This document shows, piece after piece, positions 25,601-37,600 of a stretch of 64,000 nt of DNA. The notes under the pieces are model-generated. The model was not told the origin of the DNA, did not search any database, and was given only the letters and a program-made list of their open reading frames with translations. The position numbers and the translations under genes were made by a program. The stretch lies in contig NC_091874.1 in assembly GCF_019399895.1 (NCBI RefSeq), positions 1,304,501 to 1,368,500 of the forward strand, in the 5' to 3' direction. Source of the DNA: Cardiocondyla obscurior. Taxonomy: Eukaryota > Arthropoda > Insecta > Hymenoptera > Formicidae. Every line of letters begins with the position of its first letter. The stretch's first letter is position 1.

Positions 25601-26949
25601 ATCCAGGATAATGCCGGGGTTCTTCGCCACGTTTGCGTCTCTTTTCAATCTCCTCTCTTCCTCTGCTCGCCTTCCCCCCCTCCCCCCTTTTTCCCCCTAT
25701 CTCAGTTCCGCGTCTTATCCAGCGCTCGCCCGGTCGCAGGATCGAGATCCTCCAGCGGGTAATCCCGACGTGGAAAGATCCGCGTCGCGGATATCGATCC
25801 CACAAGTAGAATGAGGGGTTTTAGTCGCGGAATAATTAATGTGAGAGAGCAGGTACTTCTGTGCGCTCCCCGTCCGCTTTCTCTGTGATTCGCCGTGTGT
25901 TTACGGCGAGAGCCCGGGAGACGACGAGCGTGCATCGTACCGCGATCGGTTCGTAAATCTGGCCGCGACCCCGGTGCATTTAGCACCATTTCGCGTTGCT
26001 CGGAGCGCCGTTTTTTCTTCATTTCGCGGCGCGTGGTTTCGTAATGAAGCAGATAACGGCGCGGGAGGTCTCGAGTGCTACAGAAAATACCTCATTATTT
26101 CAAATATACAGGCGACTCTCGGAATTAATTCGGAATAAATTTTTACAATTTCTATACCTTTCGCGATCGATGATTTACAATTGTACCCGCGGCTTCGAAA
26201 AACCGCCTTCCGTAGTAAAAGTAACAACTTAAGGATATTTGTCTCGCGCGTCGGAATTCTGATAGAGAAACTCATCGTACGGGTGTAACGAGTGCGGCAA
26301 CGATCAGCAACGAAAACTTGGCGCCACTCCAAGCAACATTAATACGTTTGGGTATTGCAGCAGTAACTTAAACGCTTGGTCAGCATCAATCGCGCCGAAG
26401 GCTGTGAAGGTTACAGCCGCATTTCTAAACATTTCTTTCTGTTTGCATTTGTATAATATAATGTATACATGTCGAATGACCGACGAGATTGAAAACCGAA
26501 ACGCAAATAGCGTGCTTGTCTAATTTGCGAGCAGCTTTCGCGGAATCGCACCTCGATTAAAAATTTATTTAGCGCTAAGGACGGATGTAGAATTAATCGA
26601 GTCACATCGTCAAGTATCGCTGTTTGTTCAGTGAATTGACAATTAATCAAAGATCGCAAAGATCGAAGAGATTTTCGGCTCGTCTTGGAGTTTCGCGTTT
26701 ATCTTTCGAGTGCACCCTGTGCAACGTGGATCTTTTTCCTCCTCGTCGGCCACCGTGAGCCGTTGGAACACGCCGGAAAAATCGTATCCGCCGCGCTCGC
26801 GAAGGAAGGGTTGCGTGTTTTGGAAAAAGCGCGCCTCTCCCTCCACCAGCGTCAAGTTAGAGATACCCGCGAGAGAGAAGACCCCGGTCTCCCTCCTCGC
26901 GGTTATCTCGCGCGCGACGAGGATGACGAAACGCCGACGCCGGTGTCGG

Positions 26950-28643
26950 CGAGCGAGAGGAGGCTGAAAGAGAGAGGGGCGTATCTGGACGGGCGACGAT
27001 AGACGAGGAGAGGAGAGCGCGCGCGGGCGTGTGGACGTGGATCCGTAGGTGTACGGCGGTTACGCGAGTGGAAGGGAGCAAGAGGGGCCCGGGAGGGAGG
27101 TGTAGAAAGGGAGCGCGACGCTGAAAGAGAGAGGCGGCGAGCCGAGGATAAAGTGACAGATAGAGATAGCGTTACTCCCCACCACGGAGGGGAGAGAGGG
27201 GGGTAAAAACTACCCCGAGAGCGCGTGGGGTGTCCGGCCTCGGCGCCGAGGCGAACCGAGCGCGTCCGAAGCGAGCGCAGTGCCCGACACACACCAGGTC
27301 TCGTACGGCATACGAGTGGAGGCGCGCACAGTCCGGCACAGTCCACTCGGCGATACGACCCATGCTGGACCGTCGTCGCTCCGGTCCACGCCGGCATCAG
27401 GCATCCAGCACCCGCGCCGTCGCCGGCCAGGCCGCCGCACCAGACAGCCACACTAGCCCGCCGAGGTCGTACGTCAACGAGGACACGGTGTCGTCGCACA
27501 ACGACTTCGCGTCATCGTGATCGCGCGTGGTCCGGGAACGGAGGATACGCCGCGCTGATTGCCGGCAATTAAAAGTATAGAAACAAAAACGAGGCTGTAG
27601 AGATAGAGAGACGAAAGGCAGACGTCGAAGGACCCGAGGATACCGTCGGCCGACAACCGTCTGGAAACTTCGGTTCATCGAACTTCGCACGAAACATCGC
27701 GCCGCGACGCTTTCCGACTTGTTTACGCTGCATCTTCTATTCACCTTGTCACGTCGGCGTCGAGGCTCGGGGGGGCGGCAGTGAACGTGCGATCGACGAG
27801 AGGCGGATCATCAGTCCGACAAACGAATATCGCGAGTTCGCCGTGCGGGAAATCGACTGTGACTGTGAACTCTGTTGACCGCGCGGCAGAGCGATCAAAG
27901 TTCCTGCGAGCGTGCCGCGTGTCGGCGCGACGTCGACAGGTGCCGCAGGGAAATCGGCCGCGTCGGCGAGTCGCCCGTTCCCGCTGTCAATTTCCGTCGG
28001 ACGGACCCTCGCACCTGTGTTTGGTTCCGATCCAGTTAGTCGCTTGAATCAAGATAGGTAGACGCTCGCGAAATCGGCGCGGTGTTACACATGTCGCGCG
28101 CGTTTCGCGCGGTGGTGAACGCGGCGCGAGAGAATGCGGCCAGCGAGGACCATGAGGACCGCTACTAGTTGACGAACAAGTGTTTAGGTCGCGGTGCCCA
28201 GGTGCGCGAGATAACGCGTCGGATAATCGAGAGGTGAGCGTAACAACTCGTGGCAGAGAAAACTGGACACGGCGTGTCCTTAACGAGAGACCAGGACAGT
28301 GTTTCGTTACCCTCGTAGAAAAGGAAAAGTCGGATGGACCCTCTCGCGGAGAGTGAGAACGCGCGGCGGCGGTGAGAGGGAGGAGGGCGGAAGCGTGACG
28401 ACGGCCCGCGATCGGGCTCTTCGTCCTGCTGTTCTGTTCACCGACGTGCGCTCGTCGCGTCCTCCTTCCTCGTCTCGTACCCGCGGATGTGATCCAGGAG
28501 ATCGAAAGGTGACAACTGGCCGTTGGTCTCAATCGACAGCAGCAGCGGCAACAGCGATCCCCTTCCGTCCTGGACAACCGGAGCTGAAGCTCGTTCTTCG
28601 AGACAGTGTTTCGCGACGAGAGTCGAAAATCGCGAACGCCACC
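26950..28643 (+). promoter_or_regulatory. Bcl11: CpG-rich promoter region and 5' leader of BCL11
   Basis: About 1.7 kb of GC- and CpG-rich sequence runs up to the start codon at 28644. I see no TATA box that fixes the start site. Several CAGT initiator-like words occur around 27280-27350. The 3' half must be transcribed, because it is continuous with exon 1. A leader intron is possible: a donor-like gag|gtgagc sits near 28233. A tandem GACGCG(A/G) minisatellite at about 28848-28878 lies just downstream, in intron 1. The extent of the promoter is inferred from composition only. Confidence 0.5.
27362..28375 (+). other. Cluster of upstream ORFs in the BCL11 leader
   Basis: If this region is transcribed as leader, it carries several AUG-initiated short ORFs: 27362-27520 (52 residues, begins MLDRRRSG), 28091-28168 (25 residues, begins MSRAFRAVV), 28134-28172 (12 residues, nested) and 28334-28375 (13 residues, MDPLAESENARRR). 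None is in frame with the main start. They would be expected to lower initiation at 28644. Their translation is inference. Confidence 0.4.
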
Positions 28644-28680
28644 ATGAGGATCAAAATGCCCGCTGTCAGGATCGCGCAAG
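28644..28680 (+). CDS. Bcl11: BCL11 coding exon 1 (12 residues plus one base)
   Basis: The ATG lies in a strong context (gccaccATGa) and encodes MRIKMPAVRIAQ, then one base of a split codon before a strong donor (caag|gtgagt). That single base fits the two bases that open exon 2 (g+cg = Ala), so the frame passes directly into the N-terminal C2HC finger. A second in-frame ATG follows at 28656. The frame also stays open upstream, without an ATG, back to about 28299, so an in-frame upstream extension through another splice cannot be excluded. The short basic peptide has no match I recognise and is not the family's usual RBBP4-binding start. An alternative first exon could exist elsewhere. Confidence 0.65.
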
Positions 28681-31600
28681 GTGAGTGACGACAACAAAAA
28701 AAAAAAATAATTCCATTACCGCGACGTACATTTGGCCAGCGCCAGTTTTCTTTTTCGTGTTTACATGCCGACCACAATTGCCGGCAAAAACGCGGAATAA
28801 CAACACATTTGAAACTATTGGCCACCTAACGGGTCACTTTGGACAAGGGACGCGGGACGCGAGACGCGAGACGCACGCGGCGACCCAATAGTGCGAAAAC
28901 ACGGCGATTAGACACACGCCAAATGCGTGATACTCGTCACGTTCGCTAAGACGATGCGCTCGAAATCGCGCGTCGTGTTTATCGGCGTGTTTATTGTACG
29001 CCACGCGGTTGGACGAGGCAACGGGATAGTTAAACTTGTTAAAATTATGAAACCGTACTGTATTTCACGATTTTTTTCGTCTTTACACGACATCGTCATC
29101 AATGGCGATACGATTAGATTAGATTTGAGATTGTAATCCCCATGTGCCCTCTTGGTCGGTCTCCCGCAGCGAGATAACTGAGTGTTTTCGGTAATTAGGA
29201 CATAATTGTATGTTCGATAAACGTCTACAAAATAAAAAAAAGAAAAAAAAAACGGTCGAATCAATTTCTTTAGCTTGGACGATTTTATACGTAATTGAAA
29301 TAAGAATTTAAAATCGGAAAAAAAATTAGGAATTAGAGAAGAAAAAATGAAAGAAATTAAACGAAAATAGTAACAAAATTAATTTCTAAGCGAAAAATTA
29401 AAGAATGCATTTTCAAATTATGTTCAATTTTTATATTAATATCTGGAAAGTTAATAGAAGAAAATCATTATTTAAATCGTAAGAAATTTTCATACTCTTC
29501 GTACCGAAATTTTCAGCGTCAATTTTTCGCATTAATAAATATGCAAAAACAACGTCGTTAATCAGAAGCATAATTATTTGTGGATTTAATTGATTATGTC
29601 GACGTAACTCAATTTTAAGTTTTCCTCGAGAGTAGATCGGAGGCAATCTCTCTCACGATTGTTAACCGGTGTCGACAAATCCGTGCCATTTGTAACGAGA
29701 AACTCTCGGGCTTCGTCGGCCGGCCCGCAAATTCCGCCGCGGTGATCGAGTCGTCGGAAATTGTTTTAAAATCGCGTCGCGCAAAGTCCGGTGTACTTAA
29801 CTTCGATCCTAATCATTTTTACGATCCGGCTCGGTTCATCGGCGCGTTGTGCGTCATCGTCGCGCGCTCTACGTCATGGTAAAAATAAAGCGAACTTTAA
29901 AATCAGATCCTCTCCGTGATTAATTTCTTGGCAAGCGATGCTTTCTCAGGAAAAGGGAATTCAATGCGGCAGTCATAATACAAGTCCTTCCGCATCGAGT
30001 TGGTATCCCGGTCGCGATCCGGTAATTAACTCCGTTTCCCGGGAAGAAACACCGCGTCCCGATGAAGAGGGTAACCTGTCGATGAGGTAAGCGCGCGGCC
30101 GTTCCTCGTGATGTACACAAAAAGAAAGTGTGAAAAGAAGCCGCGGTCGCGTGGCCGAAGGGAAGGTAAAAAAGCTACGAAAAGCGCAGGAAAGTCAAGT
30201 GCGAAAGAAAGAGAGAGAGAAAGGAAAAAAAAAGAGAGAGAGAGAGAGAGAAGTATGGGGTACAGGGAGAAAGAGAAAGTGTGTGTGTGAGTGAATGAAC
30301 CAGGGGGAGAAGAAGAGGTCGAACGAGAGCGAAAGAGGGAAAAGAGGGATGGAAGGCCAACGTCTTCGGGTAACTCGTCGTCGGCTGAATTTTTAATTAG
30401 TCCACGACAGCCCCCACCAGGCGAGGAGAGCGGAGGCGGCGAAGGTGGTAGAGAAGGAGTCGGGGAGAAGCGAGAGGTAGAGAGATGGAGGAGGAGAAGA
30501 AGGAAGAGGAGGAGAAGGTAACGGCACGGCGGAAAGGTGCGGGGTGGGCTAGAAAGGGCGGCATTGTCATGCGCGCGTTTTTCACAGACTTTTCCACCCC
30601 CGCGACTGCTACCCCTCGCCGGCAACCCGCCCCCGCGACGTCCGCGAAGCACCCCCTCGCCTCTACGGGAACGGCGGCGACGCCGGCGACGGCGGCGGTG
30701 GCGGCGGCGGCGGCGGCGGCGGCTCCGTTTTCTTAATTACAACTGCGATATTCTTTAGTTCGCGCGATGACGCCGCCGCGAAAAGATACCGGAATATTTC
30801 TCCGGCACCGATTATCCCCTCACCCACGCCGTTTCTCCGCTTGACTCCTGCCGGACGAGCCTCGTCGGAGAGTTGCGTGGCGATCGGCCGATCAATGGCC
30901 CATGTCGATTCGCGAGTGACGATGTACAACGCCGTGGTTTCTAAGACGGGAAGGACCGATAACAGCGCGATCGATCGTCGCGATTAGAAGGGGAGAGACG
31001 GGAGGCGTCGCGACGGGCAAGATCGTGATTCCGCGAGTTCGCGTGACCGCCACCCTGTGGTGATTATTAACGAGGGGCGAAGAGTGTCAGTGTCGAACGA
31101 ACCCTTTAATTTCCAAATCAATGGCCACTTTTTATGACGCATCTCGCGCGAAATCGAGATCGATTTCTCTCGAATTGACCTTTAGAACGCGGCGCCAGGA
31201 AAGGACCGCTGTTCCTCCCGCGATAACTGAGAAAGTCCTGTTTACTTCTCGACCAACTACTTGACGGCTGACGACGAAGTGACGGCCTCGTGAACGTAGA
31301 TACAACGATGATGATGGATGTGCCTCGTTTCATCTCGTCGTCCCGCCGCGGTTCGCTTGATATCGGTGAATCGATGATGACGCGAATGGTATCACCCATC
31401 GTTCACGTTAAGGTGAGTCGTCGCTGGTGTCAAATAAGATTTCGTGTCCATTTTCTAAGTATCTAGTCTGATCAATCGACACTCGCGAATGCGTTCTCCC
31501 GAAATTAACCGTGAAAAACGCCACGGCACAATGCGACAATTATTAGAAGACTTGATTCTACAAACATAATTTTAAACGCGATGCGAAAAGCACACTCGCC

Positions 31601-34600
31601 AGTATTTACTAGAAGCTTTGATTAACGTTTCGTATGCGACGTGTTCCGTAGTGATAATGTACGAGCTTGTCATCTTCATTTGCCGCTTAAGCAGCGAAAC
31701 GAGATATCCGTCCGATGTATTCTTCTGAATGCGAAATTACACATCGCCGTCGGTAGCATCGAGGCCGATATTTTACCGCGTTTTTCTTTTTTTTTTCTTT
31801 TTTTTTCGCAAATTGCGAGTAACAAGCGATATCGCTACGATCTAATGCCATAAATTATTCGCTACGTGTGTTTTATTTTTGATTAAAACAGCCACTAATG
31901 TCGCGGTTAATAGAGTCGCAGCAGGTATCGCAACAACGTAATAAGTCTTCAGGTACTGCAAGTCGAATAATCAATTAACTAATAACGCCCGCGCGGTTAC
32001 TTCGTATAAAAAAAAATTCTTAAACTGGTTACACTTTTCATTCATCTGCATCAGATTTAAATTAATACGCGAGCGCTTATTCTTCCCTTTCAAAACTGTA
32101 ATAAATTCCATTATTCCATTAATATTATTAATTACTCTCGGCATCATTAATTTTTTTTTTTTTTTTTTTGAAGCAAACTTTTCATCGGCATACCTCTCAG
32201 AACTTAAACAAAACCCAAAGCATTTTCGCCGGTAGTTATTATAAAAATGATAATTACGTCTAAAAAATTTTATATGTGTTCTAGGCGCGCGGAAGTAGTT
32301 TGAAATTGCGGGAAAGTTAATTATGTTAATTTAAAGCGACGTTCTCTCGCTGATAGGTAGACGCGGCAAAGGTTAATAAGCGCGCAATTACACTCGCTGA
32401 CCCGCGAGAAGGGTTTCTTGCTCGCCCCGTATCTAGTCTCGGAGGCACTCCCGAGGATGTTATTTAGCAAACAGAGCGCTAAAGCTTTGCCTTCCCCCCG
32501 CCGGCACGTGCGCGGCATATGCGCCTTTTGCGTACAGCGTACGTGTTGAATATTGTCTTTGATGCGCGGCCCGTCGGAAGCCCTCACCGTCTCCTCCTCG
32601 CGCGCGTCTCTTTTTCTCCCCGCCCCTCCAGCCTCCTCCCGCGGATCCCGATCCTCTCCTCTCGTTTCTCCGGCGCGTCCCTCGACCAAAAAACCGCTTT
32701 GATTTGATTTTCTAGATTAACCTTTGGGGCGCCGGGCGCGTGGCGAACCCTTTCCCTCGTCTCTCCCTCTCGTGATCTCTCCTCACCGTCCTTTCTCTTC
32801 CGCCTCCTTTGCATCGGGAGCCAGCACGCGACCAGGTAAGACGAAGGCACTTTCGATTTTTACGCACGATGGCGCCGAGCAGAGAAAAAGCCCGCAAGCT
32901 TGCCTCGTTGAGGACACGGTGGATAAATCTGATATTTGTAACGATAAAAGATTAATTCTAAAGTCGACCGAGGTAAATGTCTTGGTAACTTCATCGATGT
33001 TCATAAATAGTTTTAATATTATACGTTAATTGTGTCGAAGCTTTTAAGCAGAAATAATATTATTTAACAATTATGATAAGAAACTTATTATATTTGATAA
33101 ATACATAATTTATTAGATTATAATACATAGTAATCTAATAAAGAAATTAAATGGGGGCATTATTATTGATTTATTAATGTATAATTAATGCGAGTGTAAC
33201 TTGGAATTAACAATATGATATTCTCATTATATTTTAATTAATAATGCATTTGAGAATCAATTCGGAGACCGACATCGAGATGGCACCACTCATCGTCATT
33301 GCCTGACGTCGCATTGATGTTTGCTACTGAATGTTAACACTCTCTTTGATAAATCGTTTGTTAATGAAGAAAAAGAGCATTTTGTCGAATTTAATTGTCA
33401 CACAGATAGGCAATTAAAATACTTTGCATAATTATAATAAAATAAAATAAAACGGAGTTTTTTAAATTTAGAAGAATTAAATCCTTAAGAAACGTGGAAC
33501 TCGAACTGGCCGCGACTAAAAATAGCGTGATGCACAAAATCGAACGAGAATATATACTAACCTATTAAACATTTAAAATACTCCTTTTTGCTTCGCGAAT
33601 TTACGTTAGCTCGGGTCATTAAAGTTCGTCGGTGGTGAGCAAAAATTAATAAAGCTCCACTCCCTTTCGCGGAGGCGGCGCTCTTCTAACTCGCGCCGCG
33701 TTAATTATCGCGATTAGAGACGCCGTCGGAAAGAAATCGGCAGCAAAGTGAAACGGTTGCGGCGCGGAAAACGTGCTTTTCCGATACAGAGAACCGAGGC
33801 AGTTACAGGGGGAAAATGGGACAGGCTACGCGGGACAGGCATTAATTACTCATCGGACTTTCCTTCAATCCTCCCGGTCTTCCCGCCGCCAGGACAGACG
33901 ATGTCGATATAGTTCCGCCGCGTCTTCGCCGAGAACTCGGCAACTATGGGGCTGTATATCGTCCATCCAATCTGCTGGTGGGCAATTTCGGCTGAAATAC
34001 GATGTCGTCTGGTTCGTTCGCGAGACTCGTCGACCCGGCTTATTGGCCTTCGTGGCGCATCCACCCTTAAAAAGGGGTTAAGAGACCGCGAGGTAACGCG
34101 CAAACGGTCGTTTTTTTTTTTCTCGGTAAATGTGAATGCATATCGAACGGAAGAATGCTCCGGACTATCTCGTGAAACTGATAAATCTACGGCGCGCGAA
34201 ATGAGTATTCCACCGAGATTAAAAATATTTAGTAGATAAAAAAAAAGAAAAAAAAAATAGAAGAAGAAAAGACTTGCAAATGAGGACGCATCGCGGATAA
34301 GACTCTATTCGTCGCCTTAACGTCGCCACAAGCGAAAATATTTTGTCCCCTCGAATAGCGGTTCTATGAGGGACAGAATAGACTTTGAAGAGGATCGGCT
34401 CGTCTTTCGACTTTTATTCAAAATAATGGATTTACAAGCGCGTCGATGGTGGCCGGTCGCTCCCGTCGCCGGAGAAAGACGGTCGCCCTGGAGAAAAGTA
34501 GCGTCGAGTTGCACTCGTAAAAAAAGAGGGGCACGGAGGTGTAAGTCCGCGGGACGAGAAGGCGCTGCAGGAAAATTTATGTTGTTTGCGGTGTCGGTTT

Positions 34601-37600
34601 CCCGGTCCATTGTCCACCATTGTCCGAAACCCTCCTCCGGAGGTGCGAACACACCTTTCGAAACGATAATCTGCTCGTATTATTATACGCTTTGTTGGCC
34701 GTTCACTTGTCGGAAAAAGGGGGGGGAGGGGGATGGACCGACTCTACGGCGGCTACCTGACCAAGGGTCACTACGAGGCGCCTCCTTCCACTTAGGAAGT
34801 ACAAGGTGGACGGTCGGTCCCCCTTTTCCGGACGATCGTCGACGACACCTCGCAGGTCACCTGACAAGGGTCACTTCGCGTCTCCCTTCGAGAAACCGAG
34901 GCAATCTAATCTGACCGGTTTACAAGTGAATCCGTCCGAGACACAAATCTAATTAAGATTCGTTCTCGAATCTGTTAATCTCTTAACATCGCGCGAACGT
35001 AGGCCACTCCCGCAACTGACCCTTCTGCGAGAACGCGCACCGTGCATTATTCCGTCCAGAAGTCAATTTCGCAAGCTCGTAACGGATCATAATTATTTTC
35101 TACAATTTATTAATTCACCTCGGTTGACAAATAGAAAAGGCCGCTAAATTCGAAACTGTGAGGAGAAGCTCAGAAGACGCCTTTCACCGGACAATTTATT
35201 TTCCCAGCCACGGTGTGTTTTTTTAACGGGGAACAATAAGCGGGACGGTAATTTATATTGCGTACCGAAGCATGTGTGCACGCCGCTACCGATCTCCTTC
35301 CTCGTGGCCACCCGTTATAATCTTAATCCTCCACGACCGGCGGCGCGTATGTAAACCACGTGGTGCGTATACACGGCGTCTCGCGGCATTCTATAAATAC
35401 GACATGTTGGAGACCAAGTTCAGGGGAATAGGGAGGAACGTGGTGCTTTTATAGATATTCCCTTGGACTCTCGGCGTGTCGGGTTCGAGGTTGGATCTAG
35501 TTATGCACTCTCTTCTTCCCTCCCTCGCTCTCTTTCTCCGCATTCTCTCACCATCGGCCCCACGGCGAGCGTTGGCCCCGCAGAAACTTCGGCCGGAGAG
35601 CTACTTTCCCGTTTCTTAATGGGAACACTCGCGGAGTGCCGGAAGCGCGTAATTAAAAGGGAGGAAAAAGGATCTCCCGCATAATGACGCGTCCTTGAAC
35701 ATTACTTTTCACGCGAGGCGTGCAACGCCGTTCGATACCTGGCGAGTTCGTTGCCTCCCAGTCACGTCGCCGGGACCTTGAGGAAGTATTTACCGAGGAA
35801 GTGTCTGAAGCGGCCCGAGTTTCTCCGAAATTGTCCCCACGGTCTTAATGTTTCCGCGCGGTAAAATCGCCGTAATGAAGCAACAATGCGACGGGGCTTC
35901 GCTGCGGCACGAGTAATTTTTAATTGCGCGTGTAACCCGCGGCTTTATGCCGATAAGCGCGTAAAGCATCGCTGCGACATCAAGATCTTTTATTTATATG
36001 TTGCTCGATTAAATCCGTTAAAAGTTCTGTCTCTATATCTCAATTACGTAATATCTTATTAAATTTAAAACAAGCCGATCAATACTTTTTTTTTGTCAAC
36101 ACTCCGTATTCTTATTGTAAGCACAATGCTTATTGTCGCTGAATTTTAAAAAATCGCCAAGTATCCGGATTTCTTTGATCTACAACGCAAGGTATACGTC
36201 ATCGAATACCGGAAGGGGATGTGACGCTGTCGAACGTGATTTTCGGGTCGGCGAGCCAGATCGGATATTTGCTTTGACGAGGCGATAATGGGCGACATAA
36301 AGGAGCGACGTAATGGTCAAAAAGACGAGGTCGAAGCGAAACAAAAGGCGGCGCGAGAAATCACGTCCGGCCATTGCTCGGCGGGCTCGAAGGCGGAATA
36401 AAACGGCGGAAAAAACGTCAGCTTTGAGACGCGAGGGATTTCGATTGGTCGCGAGACGCAGAATTGCACGGCAGGGTTCTCGATTTTTAGTAAGCTCGCT
36501 CGCGACAAGAAAAGAGAGAGCGTATGGAGGACTGGTCGAGGAGAGTCCATTGTTACGGGACCGGACCAATTGCGACACGGGTCCGCGGGAGGCCCCAGAT
36601 GCGGGGACTGTGATAAAAAAAAAAAAAAAAAAAAAAAAGCCGAGTCGGGGTCACAGTTTCTTATACGCTTCTAATGTCCGACGCCTGAAAATTGCTATAG
36701 CTGCGAAGTTGCTACGCGTCAGCGATATTTTTCCGTTATCAATCGGTTATCAGTAACCAAAATTAGCGACATAATTATCGAGACCCTGCTGTAACGCGAA
36801 AGGGATGCAGCCGCGGATGGTTAACAAACGCGATTCTTTCACATAAGCTTGACGCCGTGTCTCGCAACGTTGGAATAAATAATTCGCGGTGATCTCGATC
36901 CGGCGAATCGCGGACACGGAAAGTTGCGAACAAAACTGTTCTCGTCAGTCGCGCGAAGTGTCGCGATAATTTTGCACCGCGCGAAACGGCGTACGACGCC
37001 GGTAACACCACGGAGGCGTCTCCGCGCGACGCCTCGTAGACGCACACAATTCGGAAATTACGGCGAGGTTCGCGAGCCACGCGCGCATTAATTCCCGCCC
37101 GAGAAAACTCGCGCGATCGTTAATTATTTCGCGTGACACGCTTCGGCACTTCACGCGTTGTCAAAAGTTCGCATTTGGATGTTTTGCGGTACCGCGGTGT
37201 GGGAGTTTCGTCGCGCGGGGCGGAAGAGAGAGAGCAGGGGGGGACGTTTTGAATAATATAACAACGAAACCCCAGCCTCCGCCGTTCCCTGTCCCCCCCG
37301 TCCCCGCCTCCCTCTTTCGTCTCTTTACCGCGGAACTTTCTAATTAACCGGCAAGTGCGAGAGAGAAAGCGGACGAGGGAGAATGTGGGAGGAAAAGGGT
37401 GAAACCACAGAGAGCGAGCCGGACAATGCAAAGCCAACGGCAGGCTTTGCCGCTTTGCGCGTTTCGTCGCGCTTCCCATTGGCGATCCTCGTTGCCGCGC
37501 TCGTTGCCCGCCGTTTGTTTTTCCGTCATTGTCGGGCGTGCCGGGCCAGCATGGAGGCGAACCGCTGATGCGCGCTTTCATCATCATCGAGCGAAAAACG

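Larger units (their letters stand above)
21330..26950. other. Gene-free DNA, 21.3-26.95 kb
   Basis: Alternating CpG-rich and AT-rich sequence. A GTC/GTT-type trinucleotide array lies at 22617-22680. Pyrimidine-rich (CT)n-like sequence spans 24080-24190. AT-rich parts are at 23395-23600 and 25010-25115. A minus frame (22335-23126) is open for 263 codons but its middle is the acidic translation of the trinucleotide array and no family is recognisable. The GC-rich end merges with the BCL11 promoter region. Confidence 0.55.

Noticed and set aside
31308..31463. ORF beginning MMMDVPRF crossing a gtgagt donor, as an alternative first exon
   Set aside because: The donor is in phase 0, whereas exon 2 needs one base from the preceding exon, so the frame would not enter the BCL11 reading frame.
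32716..32835. Possible 120-bp cassette exon in intron 1 (tttctag ... accag|gtaaga)
   Set aside because: Spliced after exon 1 it gives an immediate TAA; the sequence is a pyrimidine-rich low-complexity stretch.
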